Part shown: positions 12,330 through 21,499 of the stretch, in pieces
How positions within the stretch are numbered: position 1 is the first letter of the stretch
Layout: each line of letters begins with the position of its first letter
Assembly (NCBI GenBank): GCA_014529385.2
Contig: CM043965.1
Span: 15,068,912 to 15,132,911, forward strand
Length of the DNA stretch: 64,000 nucleotides
Direction of reading: 5' to 3'
From: Adiantum capillus-veneris
Taxonomy: Eukaryota; Streptophyta; Polypodiopsida; Polypodiales; Pteridaceae
The notes under the pieces: model-generated
The model's database searches: none
What the model was told of the DNA's origin: nothing
The model's input: the letters and a program-made list of their open reading frames with translations, nothing else
Position numbers and translations under genes: made by a program

Positions 12330-14000
12330 AAGGAAGCAAGACCCGAACGGAGCGATAGAGGCATGAGCAAGATCCTGCTATACCCTCCCATTGCATCGTG
12401 TAGAGGGTTTAGGGTGTGGCATCAAAACCCAAATGGAGCGATAGAGGCACGAGGCAGACTCTGCTAGCTACGGCTATCGTGTCGTACAGGTGGTTAAGGG
12501 CGTGGCAATAAAACCCGCACAGAGCGATAGTAGTATGATGCAAACTTTGCAAGCACCCAGTATCACGCCGTGCAGGAACAACATGAATGGTGGATGGATA
12601 AGGAGGGAGAGCAGTGAAAATGGAGTTGAGGTGAGAGAATTAGAGTGCTTTAAAAAGGTTAGAGGATGATGTATAAAGGTAACGTTAGGGAATGGATAAA
12701 GGAGGGTGCTTTGAAGAGGTTAAGCTTAAGGTTTTTCGTGTCGTGCGGCCCAAATGAGTAAGAAAGCAACAAAAAAAGGCAGGGTCAAGCTTATGTGAGG
12801 GGTCCAAAAATGACCGTTATTGACACGTGTCACTCATGCACATGTGCCACATGGCATAATTCTAACGAATACTGTATGGATGGTCGGATGTATGAAAAGC
12901 CCATGTCACGTGTTCATTTTTCACCTCTCTCAAACAACACATTCGCGTCGTTTTGTCCCTCCATCATCCTCCGCCATTGCTTCTTTCATCTTCCTCCTAT
13001 TACATTTTTCTCATCTACCCATACGACGCAATATTGAAGAGTTAAAAGCTTTGAGAACACCCCCTTTTGCGTTCTTTGTGTTATCTCATCTCATCTATCC
13101 GAGCGACACGATAGCGAGTAGTTTCAACCTTTGGAAATACCTACTATCACATTCTGTAGGATTTTCTCTTGAATTGACTACTTTATTCTCAACTACCCGC
13201 ACGACGCGATAGAGAGAAACTCCAAAATTTGGGAGCAGCTCTTATCATGTCCATACTGATGTGTAACATCTTCAATGACAACCCCTGACTTCTTGTGCTA
13301 CCTGGAAGGGGGGATATTTAAAATTTGAAAGGCCCTAAGATCCTCACTAGGAATAGGCTCAAGAGCCTTATCAAACTTGTACCTCAGCCTTAACACAAGC
13401 ACAAAATCTTTGCTCATCAGTGTGACCCTATGAGCAAATGCAGCTGCAATGTAGCTATCATTCATAAAGTCTATTAGAAATCCTCAACAACCTCCTGAAG
13501 GCACATCAAGGCTTGAGATGGCCACCTTATTGAAACAAAATTTTTGATTTTCATCATGCTCACAAGTCTATCTGATAACTCTTTGAAAACTCTCATGAAG
13601 GGTAGCCTTGGAATAAGAGGACAAGTAGACTTCTGTGCTTTCCTTATTCCCTTAGAGATTTGATTTGATAATTCATTCTCTTCCTAGTAGTAGGCCTTTG
13701 GCGAGGTTGTGTAGGTGGTTTCCCTTCTTCCTTTCCAACCTCTGGATTGACTAATTCTTCTTGGTTGTCATCATCATCTTTCTCTGAATCTTCGGAGCTT
13801 GGTAAACTTTTCTTGCAGTTTGCTTTGTCCTTGCCATTTGATAGTCGAAAAGTGTTATAGGAGGCACAAGAGACTCTCCAAAAAACACGCTATCGCCTCA
13901 TAATGAAAATATCACATGCTTCAACAATATCTCGAACAACACGATAAGAGGTATTACCAAAGTCTGGAACAACTCGCTATTGCGTCGTGCGGGAAGGTGA
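12330..14000. repeat. Array of alternating palindromic motifs, consensus CTATCGCGTCGTGCGGGT
   Basis: A roughly 18 base motif occurs about 14 times in alternating orientation. Examples are ACCCGAACGGAGCGATAG at about 12340, GCTATCGTGTCGTACAGGT at about 12472, ACCCGCACAGAGCGATAG at about 12508, TCGTGTCGTGCGG at about 12737, CGAGCGACACGATAGCGAG at about 13098, ACCCGCACGACGCGATAGAG at about 13195 and GCTATTGCGTCGTGCGGGA at about 13976. From about 12330 to 12575 the units recur about every 85 bp. The H3-like pseudogene (13242-13837) sits inside the array. Whether it is a regulatory array or the remains of a satellite cannot be told. Confidence 0.6.
13242..13837 (-). pseudogene. Histone H3 / CENH3-like pseudogene, copy A
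   Basis: The minus strand starts MARTKQTARK at 13837, the exact H3 N-terminus. An acidic, divergent tail follows. Allowing for single-base losses, the histone fold comes next: SLRE then IRKAQKST (H3 has ALREIRKYQKST), RLPFMRVFKEL, then LMCLQEVVEDF, and after another base loss HRVTLMSKD (H3 has KRVTIMPKD). The loop-1 region is about eight residues longer than in canonical H3, and a divergent tail plus long loop 1 are CENH3 hallmarks. Beyond the fold a C-terminal extension (with LEPIPSED) is shared with copy B. Three one-base deletions (near 13807, 13648 and 13473) and a TAG at about 13299 kill it. No introns are seen. A regular H3 is unlikely; a fast-evolving CENH3-type variant or a transposon-captured histone are both possible. 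Confidence 0.75.
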
Positions 14001-14035
14001 AAAAAATACTACATTAATTGTTATTTTTATGTAGA

Positions 14036-15148
14036 GGGCATTGGAGTCTTATTATCTTCAATCTTTTGGAGAAAGATATTATATTTATGAATTCATTGTC
14101 AAGTATCCATGGGAGAAGTAAACTGTAACTATAAAGTATGATTTATGCTTGATGGCCCATTGTTTTCTACTAGTAGCATTTTGATTGATGTCTTCTTGCA
14201 GTGCTACCAAACTTATCGTTGGTCACCTGAGTACCACAAATAAGGATTACAATATAGAAGGTTTCAAGTACTACAATCAAAAAGTGCCTTTACAAACAGA
14301 CTCAACATCTTGTGGATGGAGAGTGCTTGCTAATGCATGGAGATATCTTGAGTCAAGGTGCAAGATGACTACACTCACTGTAAGTGTGCATCTCAAGTTC
14401 CATTGATTTGTTTTGACTTCTTAACTTATGTATGTACTCATGTTTTTTATTTTCTTTTTCTATTTGCTGCAGTTGCATGAATATCCAGAGTCTTGGGTCA
14501 CGTGGGTGAGAGAGAATGTTTCTATGGTTTTGGAAAGATCAATAAACCCAAAAGATCCAGACTCTCCTATCACACCAACTAAAAATGAAATAGAGTCTCC
14601 TTTTCCACCAAAGAAAGATAGAGCCACCAAGGGTTTTGATGCAAAGAAAAGGGATCATAAGAAGAAGAGCCCTACAAAGAAGATCCCTTTAAAGAAGGGA
14701 CCTTCAAAGAAGAGCCCTTCAAAGAGAAGTCATACAAGTAAGAGCCCTTCAAAGAGAATCCATACAAAGAAGAGTCCTACAAAGAAGAAGATCCCTGCCA
14801 AGAGGAAGAGCCCCACCAAGAAGAAGAGCCCTGCCAAAAGAAAAGCAGATACAAAGTGCCATCCATTCCACTCGCCATTGAAATTCAAGGTTCAAAAGCA
14901 TCGTTCAGCTAAGAACAGTAAGGCACCTAGCTCATCTTTCAAACTACCATTTATGTCACCAAAGAAGGTTGCCAAGTCACCCAAAGCCAACCACTCCTCA
15001 GGAGTCCAAAGCACCAACCCCTGAGGAGCCCAAGTCACCACCCCCCCCTCCTGAACTGACTTCACCCCCTCCTGAACACAAAAGAAAAAGGGTCTCTGAG
15101 GATGAAAAATCCTCTCAGGCAAAAAGAAAAGTGGAGTTTCATGATTGA
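14036..15148 (+). pseudogene. Ulp1-like cysteine peptidase with SPKK-type tail, copy A
   Basis: Three exon-like blocks are visible. 14036-14116 is followed by GTAAAC. 14202-14379 begins after CAG and carries QTDSTSCGWRVL, which matches the Gln/Cys end of the Ulp1/C48 SUMO-peptidase catalytic site. 14473-15024 begins after CTGCAG in phase and encodes a basic tail with many KKSP, SPTKK and SPAKR units, like the DNA-binding tail of histone H1. After 14975 one extra A shifts the frame; in the original frame the protein would end at 15148, as copy B does. The N-terminal half, including the catalytic His, is not present here. SUMO-type peptidases of this kind occur both as host genes and inside plant transposons. 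The H3-like copy A lies upstream on the opposite strand. Confidence 0.5.
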
Positions 15149-15375
15149 TTACTCCACAAAAGTTGTGTACACTTTTGTTCATTTTGTCCATAAGAACATA
15201 TACCCTATGGTGGTTCATAATTTTGTACTTCAAATACTTAATACCAACTATTTGATTCTTAAATGTGTATCATGGTCTCATGTTAGTTTAAAATAACATA
15301 AATAATGATCACAACAAGGTAGAAAAGACAAATATATTTGCAAAATGCAATGATTACAACATTGAACTTGTTTTT

Positions 15376-16634
15376 TCAAGTCCTTGAAAGTGGATCAAAT
15401 ACAACTCTTTTTGGGGGAAGGCATGTGATGCAAGAGGTTGAATTCTCCATACTTTTGCTCACCACAATTCCATCCACTTTGAATCTATACTCGAGAGATG
15501 TTTCATCAAGAAACTCAAGAGATTCTCTAACATCCTGTAGTCTCCAATTTGTTGTTACTATAAGGCTTCTATGCTCAGTGTGTGGATGGACTGTGACCTT
15601 TAGTTCAAAGTGTGGACAATTTTCCTCAGAGTCGAGAGGAACCCAACTACCTAATTTGCTTCTCCATCTCCTATAGTCATAGCCCAGAACTAATGATTGA
15701 CGACATAGTTGATAGGAGATAGACATAGAATTTGGGTTTACTCTACAACTAATATTATCGCCAATATGAAAAGTTTCTTTGGTATTCCATCCATGTCCAA
15801 GTACATTATCCACTTTAGTCATAGAAATTCTTCTATTAAGCCACATCGTCTTTGTCCTCTGCAAGTCCATTGTTTTGAAACATGCCACAAAGACATGTAT
15901 AGGCAAGAACCATTGAACTTTAATCCTTCTTGATATCCTGCCCGTAGACATAGCTTTAAGGATGTCTTCTCTGATCTTGGATTTGAAGCTTGATATAGTA
16001 CATGCATTAGGAGCTTCCTAGTCAAGTGAACTTATGGTGGAAACGGGTAACTGATGTAGTCCTCCATATGCACCTTCTCATGGAAACCTTGTATTCTGCA
16101 AAATAGACAAAAAAATCCATTGTTTCGTAAAAAGAAGGTGGCTTGTCAGCATAAATAGAATCTGCAATCCCTTTATGCATTGCTTTGAGCATCCCACTTA
16201 GACTCTCCACAAACTGTCATTCCACAACTGTTGAAGGAAATATATGTGGAATGGAATCAAAAAATGAGAAAAAACAATGGGAGAATGAAAAATTCATTGT
16301 ATCAAATAGATATGTTTTTTTTTTACTTACAATAAGAATGCAGTGTGGGATGTTCGTCCAAGTCTAACATCATATCCTTGGCCATGTACAAATACTGAAC
16401 CTTAGCTAGCTAGCCATTGTCCGTCGCTTTGAAAGCAAGAACATGACCTTTCCAATGGTTTTTTACTTTATCACGTTTGGTTCTCTTCACTCTGTGTACA
16501 CATTTGCATGAAGGAAGCATTGTTACCCAGTCATTCACACAAAAAGACATGGGTTTCCAAAGACCATCCTCTCTAACGTGATGAAAGTCACAAGAAGTTA
16601 TGTTATGTGAAGGGCAACGTGCAGAAGACGCCAT
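15376..16634 (-). CDS. Unrecognised gene Z, copy A (multi-exon)
   Basis: The coding trace starts MASSARCPSHN at 16634. The first exon contains NDWVTMLPSCK and HWKGHVLAFKATDNG. A second short exon near 16340-16402 contains DLDEHPTLHSYCK, followed by GTAAGT. Further exons cover 16210-16100 and 15950-15376, the last holding RRWRSKLGSWVPLD and ending near FDPLSRT. The same order and blocks recur in copy B (19195-20823), which supports a real gene. I recognise no domain. It is convergent with the Ulp1-like gene. In copy A the donor after exon 1 is altered (GCTAGC where copy B has a GT), so it may be a pseudogene. Confidence 0.45.
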
Positions 16635-16682
16635 GGAAACTCAGAGATTAGAGAAGAAGAAAGAAAATATAGAGATGGAAAG

Positions 16683-17079
16683 ACCTAAATCTCTCACAAA
16701 ATAGAGGGAAAGAGAAAAAGGTATACGTTTGAAAAATTGAGATGATTTGTCAAATAATGGCCTTGTTTTTAGAGCCTTGTCACATAGATTTCGTATCTTT
16801 TGACAATGATTTTGTGAAATACAAAATAGAATAAAAGATGAGACTTCATTACTTTGGGCCGCAAGTTTAATGAGCTTATTCGCCGAGAGCACCTAAATAT
16901 AGCAATTTAGCCTTGTGATCAAGACATTTAGCCGCTCTCCGTCAAAATAGGACCACCAAAACCCAAGATAGGGGAGACAAGAGTGCCATACTTTTGTATA
17001 CGTGTCAAATGACTATTGGACTATTCCTTAATCCTTAGATTAACAAACATCCCTTTTCCAACCGTTTTTTTCCCTAATG
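16683..17079. repeat. 397 bp direct repeat, first copy
   Basis: This segment, starting CTCTCACAAAATAGA and ending TTTTTCCCTAATGT, recurs in the same orientation at 30856-31252 at what looks like about 80-85 percent identity. It covers the upstream flank of gene Z copy A and ends exactly where the truncated H3-like copy B begins. It may be a promoter segment copied with gene Z or an unrecognised mobile sequence. Confidence 0.6.
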
Positions 17080-17420
17080 TTATGCCTAGGCTGCCCTTTA
17101 TCAAAGTTGTCAAGGAGATATCAGAGAGGTTGGCTAGCATGATGAGAAGTAAAACCTTTGTTTTAGTAAGGTGGAAATCCCAAGCCCTCATGTGCCTTCA
17201 GAAGGTTGTTGAGGACTTCTTGATAGAATTCATGAATGATAGCTACATGTCAATTGCATTTTCTCACATGGTCACACTTATGAGCAAGACTTTGTGCTTG
17301 TTTCAAGGCTAAGGTACAAGTTTGACAAGGTTCTGGAGCCAATTCCTAGTGAGGACCATAGGGCCTATCAAATTTTGAATATTCCTCCTGCTAGGCAGCA
17401 GAAGAAGTCAAGGGTTATCG
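17073..17420 (+). pseudogene. Histone H3 / CENH3-like pseudogene, copy B, 5'-truncated
   Basis: The frame begins at RLPFIKVVKEI, so the whole N-terminal tail and the alpha-N helix are missing; the preceding bases belong to a dispersed repeat. It then follows copy A: the long loop-1 region (MMRSKTFVLVRWKSQ), LMCLQKVVEDFL, NDSYMSIAF, HMVTLMSK. One base lost near 17288 shifts the frame, after which RLRYKFDKVLEPIPSED and the C-terminal extension (ILNIPPARQQKK) can be read in the new frame. In copy B the H3-like trace runs directly into the Ulp1-like gene on the same strand, unlike copy A. Confidence 0.7.
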
Positions 17421-18971
17421 TTGAGGATGTTACACCTGTATGACACAAGAAATGCGAAGGATATCAAAGCAAGCAAGGAGTTTGAAAGAGAGAAAGAGAG
17501 GATATTAGAAGATGATATCCTGACAGAGAAAGCAAAAATTTCAAGAGAATCCAACTCCCTCCTTTATGAAAAAGTGACAGACCAAATGGTTGTGGATGTC
17601 TCCATGCATAGGGATGATGAGGTGTACATTGACATATTCCCTCAAAACACAAGTACTATATGGTATACACTCTGATGTGGAAGCTATTAAGATGTTCTCA
17701 ATGAGTGCCTATTCAACAAGCAGGGAAACCTTTCAGGTTTTCTTTTGAAGAGTTTCAACATGCTGATATGAATTTCATAATATACCCCTATGTTGAAGAG
17801 TAAGTCTTAACTCCCAACATTTTTTTTGTATATTGTGGTATTCCTAGCTAATTGTTTTTTTTTTTTTGCAGAGGCCATTGAAGTCTTGTTATCTTCAATC
17901 TTTTGGAGAAAGATGTTATATTTATGAATTCACTGCCAAGTATTCGTGGGAGAAGTAAGTTAGCATGGGCCCCTTGTTTCCTATAAGCTCTTTGTTTGAT
18001 GTCTCCTTTTATGCTCGTAGTACTACCAAACTTATCATCGATCACCTAAGTGCCACAAAAAAGGATTACAATATAGAAGCTTTCAAGTACTACAATAAAA
18101 AAATTTCCTTTACAAACAATCTCAACATCTTGTGGATGGAGGGTGCTTGCCAATGCATGGAGATATCTTGAGTCAAGGTGCAAGATGACTACACTCACTG
18201 TAAGTGTGCATCACATGTGCCATTGATTTAATTTGATTTTTCACCTTATGTGCTCATGTTCTTCATTTTTTTTCTATCTGCTATAGTTGCAAGAATATCT
18301 AGAGTCTTGGGTCATGTGGTTGAGGGAGAAGGCTGTTTCCATGGTCTTGGAAAGATTAATAAACCCGAATGATTCAGACTCTCCTATGGAACCAAACCCA
18401 AATGATACACACTCTCATGTGTCACCTAGACCCGGATTATCTAGACTCTCCTATGCCACCAAAGGAAGGTAGATGCACCAAGGGTGTAGTTACAAAGAAA
18501 AGGGGGGACAAGAAGAAAAGCCCTACAAAGAAAAAGAGCAAAGCAAAGAAGAGCCCTGCCAAGAGGAAGAGCTCTACCAAGAAGAAGAGCCCTGCAAAGG
18601 GTAAAGCAGAAGTAAAGGATCCTCCATTTCACTCACCACTAAAATTCAAGGTTCAAAAGCGTCATTCAGCTAAGAACAGTAAGGGGGAAAATCTTGGCTC
18701 ACCTTTCAAACTTCCATTCATGTTTGCCAAGAAGGTTGCCAAGTCTCCCAAGCCAACCCCTTAGGAGCCCAATGCATCACCCCCCAAAGAACCCAGTGCC
18801 AAGTCCCCCAAGCGAAGCCCTAAGGAGCCCAAGTCATCACCCCTCAAGGAACCCAACTCACCACCACCCCCTCCTGACCTAATTTCACTCCCTCTTGAAC
18901 ACAAAAGAAGGAAAGTCTATGAGGATGCAGGACCCTCTCATGCAAAAAGAAAAGTGAAATTTTGTGATTGA
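17421..18971 (+). pseudogene. Ulp1-like cysteine peptidase with SPKK-type tail, copy B
   Basis: Order of blocks: a charged, probably coiled-coil stretch (17421-17660, EFEREKERILEDD), a block with FSFEEFQHADMNF ending at a GT donor near 17801, the exon 17873-17955 (RPLKSCYLQSFGERC) after a long T tract and CAG, the exon from 18022 with TTKLIIDHLS, the catalytic Gln/Cys region in a shifted frame (18108 on), and a last exon from 18289 with the basic KKSP/SPAKR tail. It ends KRKVKFCD at 18971. Several frame changes make it a pseudogene, but it keeps more of the peptidase N-terminal half than copy A and so shows the original gene layout. Confidence 0.5.
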
Positions 18972-19194
18972 TTATGTTACTCCACAAAAGTTATGTACGC
19001 TTTTGTTCATTTTGTCCATATAAACAGATACCCTTTGGTGGTTCATAATTTTGTCTTAAAAATTTAATACCAATTATTCGATTCTCGGATGTGTATCATG
19101 AAGCCATTTAGATTTAATACCACAAAAATAATGATCACAACAAGATAAAAAAGACATGCATATTTGTAAAATGTAATGATTACAACATTGAACT

Positions 19195-20823
19195 CTACTT
19201 TTGTCGAGTCCTTGCAAGTGGCTCAAATACAACTCTTTTTGGGGGGAGACATGTGATGCATGAGGTTCAATTCTCCATCCTTGTGCTCACAACAATGCCA
19301 TCCACTTTGAATCTATACTTAGAGGGTGTTTCATCAAGAATATCAAGAGATTCTATGACATCGTGTAGTCTTCAATTTGTTGCTACTATAAGGCTTCTAG
19401 GCTCAGTGAATGGATAGACTATGACCTTTAATTCAAACTCTGAACAATTTTTCTCAGAGTCAAGAGGAACCCAACTACCTAACTTGCTTCTCCATCTCCT
19501 ATGGTCATAGCCCAAAACTAATGACTGACGAGATAATTGGTATGAAGTAGACATAGAGTTTGGGCTTACTCCACAACTGATTTTATTGCCAATATGGAAA
19601 GTTTCTTTGATACCCCATCCTTCTCCAAGTACAATATCTAGTTCAAATCGTCCTTGTCCTCTGCAAATCCATTCTTTTGAAACATGCCACAAAGGCATGT
19701 ATAGGCAAGAAGCATGGAACCTTAATCTTTCTTGAAATCCTACCAGGAGACATAGCTTTAGGATATCTTCTTTGATTTTGGATTTGAAGCTTGATATGGT
19801 ACATGCATCAAGGGCTTCCCAATCAAGTGATCTTATGGTGGGAACAGGCAACTCATGTACTTCTCCATATGCACCTTCTCTTGGTGGAACCCTGCATTTT
19901 GCAAAATAGACAACAAATCCGTTGTTTTGTAAAAGAAAGGTGACTTGTCAGCATACATAAAATTTGCAATTCCCTTATGAATTGCTTTGAATGCACCCTT
20001 ACGCTCTACAGGGGCTGTCACTCCACATCTGTTGATAAAAAGATAACTGAAATAGAATCAAAAAATGAGAGAGAACAATGGGAGAATGTTAAATTCATTG
20101 TATCAAACAGATAAGCTTTTGTATTCTTGCAGTAAGAATGGAGCATGGGATGTTCATCCAAGTTTGGCACCATATCCTTGGCTATGTACATATGCATTAG
20201 GAAGAGAATGGGTCTAGGAGGGCCTCTTTATTTGCCATGAGCTTATGGAGGTGATTAAAATTTTGACGAATAGGTGTATGCCATGTGTGAAAGAATGGTG
20301 GGTGTGTGAGAGTGGTCAAAGGATGCACTTTTTTCCCCAAAAAGGTGGAGAATTTTATGATTTTTGGCCTTCCATGGAGATCATAGATCTGCAACCTATG
20401 CATTGATCTCTTTCCATAGATATGGCACATGATATGGTTTTACCTGCTAGATTTTAAATTTCATTTTGGGGAGAAATTTTGAATTCAAATAAACTAGCCG
20501 TTGTATTCAAAAGATTTCCTTTGATTATTTTCTTAATACTAAAGGTTTGACTTCCTTAAAGTGCCAAACAAAGAGACCCTCCTAGACCCCATTCACTTCT
20601 TAATGTTGAACTTTAGCTACCAGCCATTGTCGGTCACTTTGAAGGCAACAACACGACCTTTCCAATGGTTTTTAGTTTCTTGTTTGGTTCTAGTCACCTT
20701 GTGCACACCTTTGCATGAAGGAAGCATTGTTACCCAATCATTCACATGAAAAGACATGGGTTTTCTAATACCATCCTCTCTAATATGATGGTCAAAAAGT
20801 TTGCGACGTGTAAAGGACGCCAT
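19195..20823 (-). CDS. Unrecognised gene Z, copy B (multi-exon)
   Basis: Starts MASFTRRKLFDHH at 20823; exon 1 contains NDWVTMLPSCK and HWKGRVVAFKVTDNG and ends at a GT donor near 20616. The next block near 20110-20190 has DLDEHPMLHSYCK. Further blocks cover 20021-19833 (HKGIANFMYADKSPFFY) and 19851-19372, the latter open for 159 codons with RRWRSKLGSWVPLD. A TAA after VATN interrupts a reading that continues in frame to 19195 (VVFEPLART). The family is unknown to me; the two copies agree in order and content. Whether either copy is translated is uncertain. Confidence 0.45.
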
Positions 20824-20829
20824 GGAAAC

Positions 20830-21499
20830 TCAAAGATCAGAGAAGAAAATGACAATACAATGGCGAAAAAAAGAAAATCTCTCACAAATGGGGATTTTAT
20901 TTTTGCAAGCCTTCAGTTTTGAGCTTTACAATTAATACTATTTTTTTGAGCTTTTGAAACCTGATTTTACACTAATGATATCTTTAAGTATTATTGTGTA
21001 ATGAAAAAACTCAAAACCTCATACTACAATCCTTCAACTACTAAACACTTTTTAGAAATATGAAAGCACAACAATGCTTATGCAAAATGAAACTATGTAT
21101 GTATTTTGAGCTTGTACATAACCGTGATTCTAAAAAATTTTGTCAGAGTCTCGTTTGTATGGAGACCTCTTCTTTTAAAAAAACTGTCCACCCTTTCTTG
21201 GGCTTCCACATGGGATTTCCTTCACATAAACTCTTATTTCCACTACTTAAACGATTTGTTATCTCACAAAAATCAACACACAAGCCAATGGTGTCAGCAT
21301 AATCTAACTACATAGGAAAGCTTTAATCAAAGTCATCTCCACATCATGTGGCCATCATGTACCAAAAAACACTAAAGAAACATCCAAATAAAATGTATGG
21401 AGCATACCAAAATGCCATGTCAATGTCATATGGCTGCCATGTATATAAAAACATAAATCAAAACATCAAGATGTGTACTGTTAGAATAGTGTTTCCTCA
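20830..21499. other. Non-coding stretch with a short direct repeat
   Basis: The first 150 bases resemble the flank upstream of gene Z copy A. From about 21120 to 21230 a segment containing TTTGTATGGAG and TTGGGCTTCCACA recurs at 23430-23525. I found no gene. Confidence 0.4.

Noticed and set aside
13242-13837. NF-Y or H2A/H2B-type histone fold instead of H3
   Set aside because: The N-terminus MARTKQTARK, the IRKAQKST helix and RVTLMSKD are specific to H3.
12330-14000. CRISPR-like array
   Set aside because: The motif alternates in orientation, spacing is irregular, there is no cas gene and the host is a eukaryote.
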